DNA of 31,897 nucleotides from Perkinsus chesapeaki (lineage: Eukaryota; Perkinsozoa; Perkinsida; Perkinsidae): contig JAAPAO010000410.1 of NCBI GenBank assembly GCA_013115145.1, positions 1 to 31,897 on the forward strand, given 5' to 3'. Made by a program: the position numbers and the translations under genes. This document shows positions 18,191 to 29,611 of the stretch, piece by piece. The notes below the pieces were generated by a model, which had not been told where the DNA came from, did no database searches, and saw only the letters and a list, made by a program, of their open reading frames with translations. Within the stretch, counting starts at the first letter, position 1. Each line of letters begins with the position of its first letter.

Positions 18191-21100
18191 ATGATTCGCC
18201 CGCCGATTTTCCTCCTACTATTTATATCTATAGCTTTCGCCCAGAAGACTGATGACGATTGGGAGACTATCACAGCACAGTTCAATCCGAAGACAAATCA
18301 AATCATCTATAATAACACGGATTTTGCTGGCCCGGAAATTCTCGACCACAAGCATTTCATATTTAACACTGTTATGACGATTATTTGCGTGGTAATACAA
18401 TGGGAAGGGTATCTCATCATTCGCACATATTTCTATTACATTTTCCACTCCTACGCACTCTATCGCAGCTTCAACTCCAGTTCTCATCTCAAAATAGTAT
18501 CCTAGCTTCAACCATGCAAGATGCGTAAGAGCTACATTTAAGTGGTCGATAAGTATCTGTATTATGTATTTTCCTTCTTCTTCTTCTAGCATTCTTTGTT
18601 ATTTTGTCAACTAGATATGTTGTAGCTACTTACTTCTAACTTTGTACCGTTCAACTTCCTAGTGTGTATGTTGCAACTAATTAGGAACATTCAGGTCGAA
18701 ATTTAGGAATTTTGGGGGATTTTACGGTTGAGCCCAACTCCCACAAGAACTTCATGAACCGTTTTCCGAATAGAAGAGAGCTGCAATGAGTTATTATAAA
18801 CACGAACTACTTAGTAGTAGATTAGTTTATAAAGTAGGAAAGATTTCTGCGGCAATAACTGCGAAATTTCCATCGTTGTGTTTTTGATTCTCACGTCCTT
18901 CACCACTGCGATCGCATCATCTCAGAAATAGTTTCTCTTTTACTGTATGGGTATTCGGGTATAGTGTGAACTGCTCCCGGAAAACCACCGAAAAGTCGCC
19001 AAAAATGCGTTGAAAAATACATTCTCCGTATCCGTGTAAAGCTGGATAATATAGGATGTCCAGTCTGATTGATGAAGAGGAAGTCAGTCAGGAATTTATC
19101 CCATTTACGCTCATCTGTTGGTAACTGGTATATACAAAAGATATTGTGAGCTTGAAGCAATGATTCATACTTGCTGTAGATTTGCGCTGCGTTGGCATCT
19201 GGGCTGACTATGGGTTTGGTATCTTTGGATGACTTTGATCTGAGGATACTCATGGAGTCAAGCGAAGATGATGTGCCTGATCCTGCCGATAAAGCAGAAA
19301 TGAGAAAAGAAAAGGAAGCTGCTACTAAATTGTAATAAACAGTGAATCGGTGGCAAATTGGGTAATTTTTATGATGAGGTAGATGAAATATTCCGTAAAC
19401 TCCATTGTGTACCGCATCTTTTTGTGTGTAAAATGCGCGCTTCAACCTCAGTTCTTGGGGAAGTGAGTACATGTGAGTTTGTGTAGGCAACTGTATGGCA
19501 TATCTTTCTTGGGGACGTAATGTACGCTTCAAGCTCATTCCGTATATAACTGGTTGGCATATCTTTTTGGGGGACGTAATGTACGCTTCAAGCTCATTCC
19601 GTATACAACTGTTTGGCATATCTTCTTTGAGGACGTAATGTACGCTTCAAGCTCATTCCGTTTACAACTGTTTGGCATATCTTCTTTGAGGACGCAATGT
19701 TCGCTTCAAGCTCATTCCGTATACAACTGTTTGGCATATCTTCTTTGAGGACGCAATGTACGCTTCAAGCTCATTCCGTATACAACTGTTTGGCATATCT
19801 TGCTTGGGGACGTAATGTACGCTTCAAGCTCATTCCGTGTACAACTGTATGGCATATCTTTTTGGGGGACGTAATGTACGCTTCAAGCTCATTTCAGGCA
19901 CCCTCTAATCTCACGTCACCATCTTCTACTAGTAACATTACTCTTGGTAAATTCGTTGGCTAATGAGGCGCTGCCACTTTTCCTGGATCAAATAGTTCCA
20001 CCTTATATGGCAGTTATTGTCTCTGTTACACTGGTAATATCTGCACGCATGCGCAAAAACTTCACGGTGCGTAACTGCGTATCTTTCATAGGTATTGGTG
20101 TTTGGTGAGATCATTCCATCAGCAGTTTTCACAGGACCGAATCAGTTGTCTATCGGAGCGGCTTTGGCACCGTTGGTGAAGTAATGAGTAGTATAGGGAA
20201 ATTCCGTGACCGAAATTCCTAGTTGAATGATATTCCAGAACAGAAACGGAAAACCAAAGAGAGATTCCGCGTGGATTTGGGACAGCTCAGTGAAGTCGAG
20301 TAATTGCCAGGAATACTAAAAACCACCTACTTTACTAAGCTCCTTGTTATTAAATCAGCACTCGGGTCATGTTTTGTCGCGTCTTGGTACGCTTTGACGA
20401 AAGGGCGCGTTTTAACGTCTAGCTCAGACCACATAGGGCCCTGGAATTGCCCGAGTTCCACTCTCCGGTTGAAGCACTTGGTGGGTTAGATAAAATCGTT
20501 TGCTGCATTTTTATCACGCTCATCATTCACATTTCCCCCTCAGATGGGACTCCTCTCTATCTTAGTTTGTGTATTTACTTCCCCTTGTCAGATTTCTTAT
20601 GATAATAGTATACCCAATAGCCGGTCCGGTGGCATGGTGTCTGGATAAGACTCTTGGAGAGGAACATAAAGGAAGATACAATAAGGCGGAATTCAAGGCA
20701 TTATTGAATCTTCATCAATACGATGATGTAGTGATGAAAGGGGCGTGGGTTCGAATCCCAGTTGAAGTATTTTAAATAATGCGTCAAATGGCCTTCGCAT
20801 AATTTGCTATACTTTGTATTTCATTCTCCGAAAATTCATTCTTTGGATGCAATTCAAGTTTTTGGCCGGTTATTTCGAAGCATGTGGACGCACTGTGGAG
20901 AATTTACGAGTATCTTTACGCACTATGAAGATTCCAAAAGATATTCTTTGTCAGACTGGAGACGTCGACATTGAAACCGGAATAAGCGGTCAGTCTTCTC
21001 CATTGGATACTCACACAACAACTGGAGGAGACGGTCCTGTTAGTGGTAGAGGCGAAGTACACCATCATGTAAGGAGGCGTGGGTTCGAACCTCGGTAAGG

Positions 21101-24100
21101 GTATTATTAATGTATTTTTTGTAACCACCGAAATATCCACCGGCCTTCCCAAAACGTAAAACCGAAACTTACTAAATATTAGGGAAAATTCCAAGTGGTT
21201 TTCAAGAAAAAATCAGTCCAGTTCGCAGAAAATCTGCCTTTATTTTCTTTTCGTTTTCTTCAGTAGTATTTTTAGGTTCAATTGCATTCCCGTGGTGGAA
21301 TCTCCAAGGAGGAGCTTCGTATTATGCAGGGTGCATTAGAGCTCCACAGGTTAAAGGTTAAAGATGTTATGACGCCACTGGATCAGGTAAATTTTGTTGG
21401 GGAGAAAAATAAAATAATCCAGGTTTTCCGCCCTATTGTACCTTAATAGAAAAAATACAGTATTCGCATTTTCCCGTATCAACTGTCTGGTTATTTTCTC
21501 ATGGCCATGCGCGAAGATTCTTAGGAGTCCGGGAATTTGGAAAGGTTCAAATTTTCCCAGAAATTTTCCATATTTTCCGAATGAACATGAGCTCATCGTC
21601 CGAGATTTTCTGGATATTGTTCTGGAGCTTATTCTTCCAGGTTGCAATGTATTCAGCAGATCAAATGTTGGACGCCAAAACACTTCGTGACATTATGGAA
21701 AAAGGTCATTCGAGATTGCCCATATATCAGGGGCATCCGCACAATGTAAAAATGCCACCTGTGGGATTCGAACCCGAGACCTTTGGGATGATAGGTACAC
21801 GGAATGCTGCTAGTTAAGAGATTGATTGTTTTAAACCCGGAGGATAAAGTTAGGATTGGCAACACTGATTTATTGGAACCCATGGTAAGAGAGGGCGCGC
21901 GCTTTTGTTTCGAATAGATCACAAATTAGCTAAATTGTGGTGCTAGGCGAGGCTCATTCCTCGGAGAGCAAGTTAAGGTTAAGGGTGTTCAGTTTTTCAG
22001 GATATTTTGTTCATTAACGAAACTTCAAACACCGCAACGAAATCGATGCGCTTTCCAGTATTTTCGGGCACCTTGTTGCCAAGATGATGATACAGCCTGC
22101 CAAATAATAATGATATTAATGATTGATCTTCTAAAATGGTTACACTGTTTTCATTCATTACTGCACTGGTTTACCTTTTTCGTTATTGAATCGACTCGTT
22201 ATTGCTCTATTGGATCGGATTCACGTTTTTCGACATTCCTACCCTAATAGGATACTTTTTCTGCGGATTGTGAGAAAATAGGAGGGCGGAGCGAAGCGAA
22301 TCATGTTTGTCAGATTTGCGATATGGAGACGACTCTGTTGGACATGCTGTACGAATTTTCCACTGGCAGAAGCCACCTAGCAGTTGCAACAGACGATCCC
22401 ACAAGGGTGCGCATGCGTGCAGATTTTTTGTGTTATTCCGACACTTACAATTTTAGGTGATTGAGGCCATCCACGAGGATAAGGAGATTCCATGCAATAT
22501 TCACATGGCTGGAATTATCACTTTAGAAGACGTGATCGAGAAATTGATAAAACATGACATTCAGGGTAGGCATTCTTGGAGGCGGTTTTTTGGGGGGAGA
22601 AATTCCTTAGCTGGGGATCGAACCACCCTACTTAAATGATAGTGTACGCAGGTCGATCAGTGCTGTGGTTGATACCTCTTCCTTTCCAAGCGTAGATGGT
22701 ATTTCTATTAGAGATATCGAAAAATAAATTATCAAATCGATCGGGAATATGGTGCTGTCTTCGTTCTGAGCTCGAAAATATCTTTAGGTCGAGTTAGCGG
22801 CATTGTTTGCGCATACGTGCATTTTTTTTGTCAGATGAAAGTGATATCTCAGTAACATTGCAGCCGGTTCTACATTTACCGACTACTAAAGGGAGCGTGA
22901 TCAAGATGTAAGGAAATCATAGACCAGTGGGAATGCCTTCGATAATGGTGTTTCACTTATGGGCATTATATCAAAAGGAGAACCAGGAATGCGGGAGTCA
23001 ATTCTTGGTTGATGTTTTTAAGAAATTTTTTATTATGTATTAAATATTTGAACGCGTACATTGCAGATTGATTCATCAGTAGTTCAGCTGATTAAACTGC
23101 TTGTTGGTCTGTAAAGTATGATCATCCAGGCGCGCGAAAATAAAAAAAAATCACTCCTGGAAATGTGTTATATTTCAGTCCACCTTCGCCGAGATCTCGT
23201 ACAATTCGCGTGAACGCTCCCGTCGGAACACCAAGCCATGTTTTATCGATCAAGCATCAGGGACCAGCAGCAGGAGTTGGAAGTAAGCTGGAGTTGGCAC
23301 GCTTGGGGAAATTGGAGTGGCGTATTTTACGGTGCGGCATGACTTTGGCCTGCCACTCGAATCGGCGACTTTTTGTGGAGTAAAAATGCATCGCCGGAAG
23401 ATCTTCGACGAGGATGATATTAACAGAAACGGTTCTACTTTTCTTTGGATAATTGCCGTCATTCTTCAGGATCGGTCTCGGCTAAGGTGTTGCCGAGCAA
23501 GGAATCGTCCGCCCTCGCGGTAAGAGAACTGTCCTTCATCCACAAGGGCGTGGGTTCGATACTGGGTTGATGCATTTTTATTTAAAGGTTCCCCTCCTGA
23601 AGGATTCATCGTCGCCATCTACTGGACATATGCCAGCAATAACTGAAGCGTCTCCGATGTCATGTCTTTCGCGTACATCATCAACAGGTAAGAGTATTTG
23701 GATGTTTAATATTATGTACTTCTGCTAGGCAAGGCGAAAAGTGTTCCTGGTGGATCACCGGCGCTTGGGCCGAAGGAGATAAGGGCAAATAGCACCGAGC
23801 ATACAACAGGTTAGTGAAGAGAAACCGAGCATCCAATTCAGTTCTGGAATTATTGAGACTTTTTTCCTGAAAAAAATGGGTTTTTATGCGTTTTTTAGGT
23901 GTGTAAAATCGACGTTTACTTTTTCCGAAAAGGGGTGGAGCGTAAAGATGAATCACATCTTTATGCCACAGTGGCATAAAGATGTGATTCATTGGATGAG
24001 CGCTGCTAATCTACCCTAGACGCGCAGATTTGTGCCAAAAAATGGGACAGGGAGATTTTTCGAGAGTTCGGCCTGCGCAACAAGGTTTTCAGAAGAATAT

Positions 24101-24547
24101 GGTTATACGACTCTACAGTCGAAATTTCAGCTCAAAACTCGCCGTAGTTTTGAGGACTTCTCGCACTGAACAGTTTCGACCTCTCTAGATTGCGCGTACT
24201 GTATATCTCAGCAAAAACTGTGTCTCCGTTAAGTAACACTCCGTTCCGAGTGGATCATCTCCGATCCATTCCATCATTTGGCATAAAGGGGTCATCTCGT
24301 TCGGTGATGAGCTTGACTGATATTTCTTGTTTATTAGCTTTGAAACGAATTAATGATAAAAATCCAGTTTTTTCCCTGAAAAATGAGATTTTTTGCAGAT
24401 ATAGACGGTGAGGAGACGGATACGCACGCGCCGCTGCGAGAACGCGGCAAATCATTCAGTAAGAAACCCGGTTCTTTGTGAAACTTTCCGGGTTTTCGGG
24501 TTTATCCTGAGCTACGCGGCTTTTTCAGGTGAAACTGATTTATCTAA
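18191..24547 (+). CDS. CNNM/CorC-type magnesium transport protein (DUF21 plus CBS pair), 17 exons
   Basis: Exons: 18191-18391, 19180-19331, 19898-20033, 20092-20175, 20566-20727, 21276-21386, 21641-21745, 21795-21884, 22314-22406, 22457-22565, 22835-22907, 23179-23282, 23470-23519, 23588-23687, 23729-23809, 24399-24458 and 24528-24547; the total is 1731 nt, 576 residues, with every phase matching. A signal peptide (MIRPPIFLLLFISIAFA) and short extracellular part with an NNT glycosylation site lead into DUF21 (about 60-245): ICAALASGLTMGLVSLDDFD, LLLVTLLLVNSLANEALP, VLVFGEIIPSAVF and MIIVYPIAGPVAWCLDKTLG. The CBS pair (about 265-420) has MQGALEL...VKDVMTPLDQ, MEKGHSRLPIYQG and GIITLEDVIEKL. 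The tail is Ser/Pro-rich and ends SETDFI; its small exons are less certain. CNNM proteins mediate or regulate Mg2+ efflux at the plasma membrane. Several introns carry tRNA-like or GGTTGAAG-type repeats. Confidence 0.92.
19514..19897. repeat. Tandem array of 59-60 bp units inside CNNM intron 2
   Basis: About 6.5 units, each with TGTACGCTTCAAGCTCATTC then CGTATACAACTG and GGCATATCTT. A more diverged unit (GCGCGCTTCAACCTC) precedes it near 19434. The last, truncated copy reads GCTCATTTCAG, where the other copies read GCTCATTCCG, and this TTTCAG is the 3' splice site of the intron. The unit is the reverse complement of the GGTTGAAGCGTGCA family seen at the 5' ends of minus-strand introns. Confidence 0.92.
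20034..20091 (-). repeat. 58-nt intron carrying the GCGCATGCGTGCAGAT motif
   Basis: Antisense copy: CNNM intron 3 starts GTAATATCTGCACGCATGCG. Sense copies lie in intron 9 (22407-22456, starting GTGCGCATGCGTGCAGATTT) and at the end of intron 10 (GCGCATACGTGCATTTTTTT, ending 22834). Confidence 0.6.
20728..21115 (+). repeat. Two tRNA 3'-half-like copies in CNNM intron 5
   Basis: Near 20741-20775 (GGGGCGTGGGTTCGAATCCC, then AGTTGAAGTATTTT) and 21074-21110 (GGAGGCGTGGGTTCGAACC, then a TATTATTA tail). Both are sense relative to the gene. The first starts within about ten bases of the donor. Confidence 0.65.
21746..21794 (-). repeat. 49-nt intron that is antisense tRNA 3' half
   Basis: CNNM intron 7 is, on the minus strand, CTATCATCCCAAAGGTCTCG then GGTTCGAATCCC and a GGCATTTTTAC tail. 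In gene orientation the tail gives the donor GTAAAAATG and the anticodon-side CTATC gives the acceptor GATAG. Almost nothing in the intron is left over. Confidence 0.8.
22595..22636 (-). repeat. Antisense tRNA-like copy in CNNM intron 10
   Basis: On the minus strand: CTATCATTTAAGTAGGGTGG then TTCGATCCCCAGC. It shares the CTATCAT start and B box with the intron at 21746-21794. Confidence 0.55.
23520..23587 (+). repeat. 68-nt CNNM intron containing a sense tRNA-like copy
   Basis: AAGGGCGTGGGTTCGATACT, then GGGTTGATGCATTTTTATTT and the AAAG acceptor. The GGGTTGATGCATTTTT tail resembles the GGTTGAAGCGTGCATTTT element, which may link the two intron families. Confidence 0.65.
23948..23992. repeat. 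45-bp perfect hairpin in CNNM intron 15
   Basis: Arms of 22 nt (23948-23969 and 23971-23992) around a single A at 23970, with no mismatch. The left arm starts ATGAATCACATC. Confidence 0.95.
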
Positions 24548-26006
24548 AAAGGGAGAGTGTAAGATGTCAAATACTGCTTGGGACTGATTAAGTGAACTTG
24601 ACGAGTTAAGGTTGCCATTTTACCACCACGGGAATACATTTCACCGATGATCGATTCTGTGGGGCGTTAAGTTTGTAAATTAACATCTGAGTTGCTGCTC
24701 GTAAGGTGGACCAGAAGCCCACCTGTTTCGGGCGAGCGAAACGCGCGAAAAACAGCCTCTATGCGCTGACGGAGCGACTTAAGCCTGAAGTCCCGACCAC
24801 GGATGGGAGGGTTCAATACGTTGTCGGATCGTTGGTAATGATCCGTCACGGCTAGAGGGGATGAAAGCAACGTACGCGAGCATCAGCAGTATCCCAGTTT
24901 GAGGAACCAATGCGTTGCGGACCAGAACGCATCCCTTAGCAACTTGTGGACCATCATGGTTACTTTGGGATTGTGTTGCAGAACGAGAAATACGATCCGG
25001 ATCGTAGCCTGCCGAAGTCACTTTGGCGAAGTGCACTTCCTGCAGACCTAACCATGGTATACGGATTAACCTGATCGACCAAATAGCTGATCGTAGTTGT
25101 TCACAATCACTACGCTCTAAACATAGTTCTCACGCCCCAGCGGCGGGCATGAGCTATCCTATTCCGGATCGATACCATCGTGCTCAGCGCCTGAGCCGGT
25201 GCGTTCCTCCAAATTAACTTAGAACGTTCTCTACCAGATCGGCGACTCTGTACCTGAAACTCGGAGAGTCTCCTCCTTAAATGTGAAGGGCAACTTGTGG
25301 CGCGCAATGTGAAATAGCGAACGGCGAAGGAGTCTTCATGTGGTGTGCATCCCGCAAGGTTGTTGTTCAATCACGCAAACTGTGCATACGAGTCTCAGAT
25401 TCGGAATCTGTACAGTGCGACGGTAGCCGTGTTTGGATAGATGCATGTCGATCACAGTTGTCAGCATTGTTGATTTACGCCCCACAACTCTCCATTTCGC
25501 TTAAGATACTACCCAGGTTCCAGCCTACTACGAGCAGAACTTGGGCAAGATGACAGAGCCGTAATGAATCGGCTGATGCAAATGCATCAGACAGAAAGCA
25601 CGTAGTTGGAGCATGCCTCGTTTTAAGAAGGAACCTATTGTCTACCGCAGTTTGCCTCACATCGGCGAGTTGGGAACCGTTTCCAATGCCAGTTTAGAAC
25701 ATGTTCCTGTGAGGTTCGCTGGTTCCAAGACTGATGTTACCTTCGCCCCCCGCAGATTAGGTCTACAGGCTACCATTATCCGTAATGTTAGTTCAGCGTA
25801 CCAACTTATTACTCTGTTTCCATATCGAGCTCCAATGCGAAACCGCTACGCCACATCAGAAAACGCGATCGCCTCATCTTGAGCGTTTACACTTCCTCCC
25901 GCTGTGCGGCGAGAGAGAATCATTGCTCGAACCAATTGCTGATTCAGTCTGTCAGGGTCACTCACGACGAGGATGAACATTTAGTGAGCAGTTGCACTGT
26001 TGTTAA
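24548..26006. other. No gene recognised
   Basis: Short frames on both strands, none with family resemblance. One odd palindrome, CAGATTC-G-GAATCTG (25396-25410). GCAAGGTTGTTGTTCAATC near 25351 resembles the right half of the 10918 element. Confidence 0.45.
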
Positions 26007-27345
26007 ATGATAATACTTGTTATATTACAAATCGTTCTCGGCGCGGAGCCAGAAGAGCGTCCAGTTGCAAAGCCTCCACGTAGGGTTCTGAATAAGCAAA
26101 CTATAAAGGAGGTCGGGTGGTGATTCATTCGGGCGGAGCGCCTCCTCAGGCGTCATTGATTCCTAATCCCACACCTACTCTGAATCCCAGCAAGTTCCCC
26201 ATGTATAGCGACGAAATAGCAATCGATAGCGAAAAGAGATACATTAAAGTAAGAGAAGGCCAGCAATATTCCTCTCCAGAGTCTTGACCGTCGGCAATGT
26301 AGGCGCCAAAAGGAGGAGCTGACAAATTATCGACCTGGTATCATGGCATTCCTACGAATTTGACGGTACGGAGAAGACAGCACGAAACCACGATTTTAGT
26401 ATTACAGATCAACGCCCCTACAGAAGGCCGCGATGGCAATGTTACTGGTTACAATGTTTGGGCATATGGCTTCAAGGCGGAGTTCAAGCCAGTCCAGGAT
26501 GGAGACCACTACCTGCTCAGCCTTGTTTATCTTAAGTGTCCTGTTATTGACGGGTGAGTGTGTCCTGCTACTAGACTCCTGTACTGCAGTGAGTAGGTTA
26601 GGCTACTGTATAGTCGAGTAGTTCATTTATTCTATAAATTCAAATGTACCCGGTACAAAAAATTCCAAAGTTGAACCGGAGGTAAATGAATGTCTGTCTT
26701 GTAGGAAAGGACGCTTCTCGGAGAGTTCGGTTAAAGTTACCCGTCCAAGAAAGCCGATTACGTAAGTCTCGTGGTTGCTACAATACAGTCTCGAAACTTC
26801 CTTCGGGGCTTTTCCGGTATAATTCGCTGCGATGTCGGAAAGACTGCTGCTGCGTGCCGACTGAAAATATCGGGTTATCATAACCCGAACGCTGGCTGCC
26901 ATTTTCCCTCGAAATGGTTCGATTGAATCGAATCGATTTTGGACGACTTCCATTCTTTCCGGTATTCTTCCTTGATTTCTCTCTATTCAGCAACTTCCAT
27001 CTTGCCTTCCCGCTGTGGGAGGGAGCGGCGAATAGCAATGAATACCAAATTTGGATACGGAAACCAGATCCAACAAACATGAGACGCCGAGGTCATCTTT
27101 CACGGTCTAACAAAGCCTATGACAAGTGGACTGTCAAGGACGGGATCAAGATGCTCTTTTATGGTCTTGCTGGCGTCGCTGTGTCTGATAAGAAGATCAG
27201 ATCCATGCCGGCACAAGTATCTACCAATATACCATCGGACGCCAACCTATGGTTCATAAGGAAACTATGCGAGAAGGAGAATGTAGCATTCCTCCGCTTG
27301 AGTCAAATGAGTCTGCAACCGTGCTCGGGGTCCTCTGGTCTGTGA
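26007..27345 (+). CDS. Secreted protein of unknown family, 6 exons
   Basis: Exons: 26007-26111, 26150-26248, 26303-26365, 26408-26553, 26705-26761 and 26991-27345, phases consistent, 274 residues. The start MIILVILQIVLGAEP reads as a signal peptide cleaved near LGA. The mature part has few cysteines, an NVTGYNVW N-glycosylation site, a hydrophobic YLLSLVYLKCPV stretch, WEGAANSNEYQIWIRKPDPT, and a Lys/Arg-rich segment followed by IKMLFYGLAGVAVSD. I recognise no domain. It stands alone; the introns at 26554-26704 and 26762-26990 each hold an odd palindrome (26646-26658 and 26871-26887). The three short first introns are the least certain part. Confidence 0.6.
26871..26887. repeat. Perfect inverted repeat, 8-nt arms, 1-nt centre
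   Basis: CGGGTTAT-C-ATAACCCG in the last intron of the secreted-protein gene. Confidence 0.85.
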
Positions 27346-27524
27346 TTTAAGTGATCATTGACTTGCTATCCGGGGCCTGGATTCCGGGTATCTCCGGCCT
27401 ATACTCGTTGCATATAATAGCTCGCTCCAAATCGCTTCCAAGCGCAAGAAATATAGCTAATAGCAAGGTCTAATCTTCGTCAAGGATTCATCACGACGCT
27501 TGTATAAACGACGGAAGGATACTA

Positions 27525-27600
27525 AGTGGTCGAATGAGCACGTCTTGTGGAAGAGTTTTAAAGACTGACATCCCAGGCTGTAGCTCCCAGCGCCTGGACG
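27525..27600 (+). repeat. 76-bp direct repeat, copy 1
   Basis: Matches 30683-30758 at the same length with about seven differences by eye; the last 36 bases, from CTGACATCCCAGGCTGTAGC to CCTGGACG, are identical. Confidence 0.85.
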
Positions 27601-29143
27601 GCCAAGAACTCGGGCCCTGGGGCAGAGTCGGTGGTTGGTGGCGCCAACCCGGGACGTACCAGGCATCGAACAGTCGTCTTCCTCGCGGCCCGTGAATTGC
27701 GGGGGATAATATCGAGGCTTACACAGACCTTTATTCACAGAAGCTTCTCTCAGGTACACCAAATGGGGCAATTGATACAAGTTAAAGCTGTAAATCTCAT
27801 GATCTCTGGATAGGTCACGCATAGTCTATGCAGTGTAGATGTTGATGTGAGCCAACTTAAATGACAAACCTTCTGTTGTAAACTTATGTTCGGCGTTGGA
27901 AGTCTCCATAATGTCCTACTGGCAATAGTCTACACTGTAGACTCTACGGTAGACTGTCTACTATAGTGACTCTGATTCACTGACTCATTGGTGGCTCAAA
28001 ATTTCAAAATTGGAAAAACCGTAGTTGATGAGAACTTAATGCGCAGTGTAGATGATATCGATAGTGATACTACGTGCTTGGATTCAAGAATAGACTCGAG
28101 CTAGAGCTCATATTAAACATGGGATGCTAAGGCATCGGCAGAGACGACATCATCTGAATCTTCGCTGGATGCAGGCTCTAACATACTAAGTTCTCGAAGT
28201 CATAAAGTTCGATAATAAATTGTCTCGTGGTATTACTAGAAATCTTCTACTACATAAAGAAATAAAGCTTGTTGGTCGACCCGTGGTCGAGCTAAGCTCG
28301 AGGGTCGACGAGCTGGCTTGACGAGCTAGCTCGACGAGCTACCGAATACAACTACCAGCTGTCAACTAGAAGGCTGCCAGATAACCTTATGTGTCAAGAA
28401 ACGGCCGGCAGGCTCTGCACCAAATTCATCCACTCGAAAAGTAAATTCAATTCATGAATCACCAGTGGCCCACTGGCAGTGGGTTTCAATGAAGAACTAA
28501 TTTCATTTCCTGAATCCCAGCCTTAAATGGTGTAGAGCCTACCTCTTTCAGGCTGTACTCCAGCCTAGATTACTTGCTAGGTCAAATGCAACTGATCGTC
28601 ATATTTCTACGACGAAAACTTTATCAATCAAGCCAAATAAGGTCAACTGAGATGAGACTTCAACCTGGGAATAGTGATGCAAGTTTTGTGTTCGACTTGC
28701 TTCATGATGAAGCCTTCGTCTGTTAACACTCGTGCGTACAATTGTGGTTGCACGCATACTCGTGAGTCGGTATGAATGACGAGCGTACATGATGCCTCTC
28801 CCTTGACGGTCATCCCTTGCTTTCATAAATCCTCAACTTGCTTAACCAGTGCTCCCTTTCACCCACCCCTAGCTCGGAGTCCCACAACACTGAACAGAAT
28901 CACCCACTACGCAAGGGTCTTGTACCGCGTGTCGAAGGAGATACTATTGGTGGGACAGTACCTTCGTCACCGGTGATACGTGACCGCCGAGGGGCCGTTT
29001 TGATCGCTTTGATACCTTGCGTGCAGGAAGCGTCCGACTGAGAGAAAAATTTTTGTCCCCTCTTGCGAAGAAAGAAGATTCGAGGCTCACTTTAGCTTAT
29101 ACTTGCGAGAATGATAGCTGTCCAAGTTATATAGGGTTCAGAA

Positions 29144-29164
29144 CTGCATAACTAAGTTATGCAG
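29144..29164. repeat. Perfect inverted repeat, 10-nt arms, 1-nt centre
   Basis: CTGCATAACT-A-AGTTATGCAG. Intergenic. Confidence 0.9.
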
Positions 29165-29611
29165 GGCTCGTGGGAAATTCGTCACAACTTCTCGAAAACT
29201 CCAAAGTGATATGTGACAATTCAGTTGACCGACATCGGGTAGCAATGGTGTCTCCTGTAAGGCCGGCTACTTACCCACTGAAATGAGTCATTATTCTCTG
29301 TCACCGGTACTTGGGAGGTGTAGATAATACCTAGGACTGCTGCGATTAGCATTATCTATTAAACTTGGCAGCCCCGTAAGTTCTACTACAGAACTGTTTC
29401 CCGACAGCTCTCGCCATCCAGGACAGGGCACGGACTCGAACAATTAGCTCCTTCCTAATAGCGAATCGCTATGCCATAGCCGTGTGTCGGCGCCTCCAGA
29501 ATTATATCGGTATGTATTGCTTATCGTGGCACCTGTTAGCCAGAGCGTCGATGAGTTGTAATTCACTTGCAGGCTTACTTGGTTTCATTGTTGATCCCCC
29601 TCCATAACCTC

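Larger units (their letters stand above)
27346..29611. other. Repeat-rich stretch without a recognised gene
   Basis: Holds one copy of a 76-bp repeat (27525-27600), odd palindromes at 27927-27943, 28287-28301, 28462-28476, 29144-29164, 29458-29472 and 29468-29480, and a GAGCT/TCGA-rich cluster at 28274-28341. No frame with family resemblance. Confidence 0.45.

Noticed and set aside
18900-19619. 239-codon minus-strand frame
   Set aside because: Antisense to CNNM exon 2 (19180-19331), whose plus strand encodes the DUF21 motif GLTMGLVSLDD, and extended by the tandem array, which is open in several frames.
19514-19897. CRISPR-like array (regular 59-60 bp period)
   Set aside because: There are no unique spacers: the whole unit repeats. 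It is an intronic tandem repeat in a eukaryotic gene.
20741-20775. True tRNA genes at the many GGTTCGAATCC sites
   Set aside because: Only the B box and 3' half are present at most sites; no complete cloverleaf with acceptor stem and D arm could be drawn at any of them.
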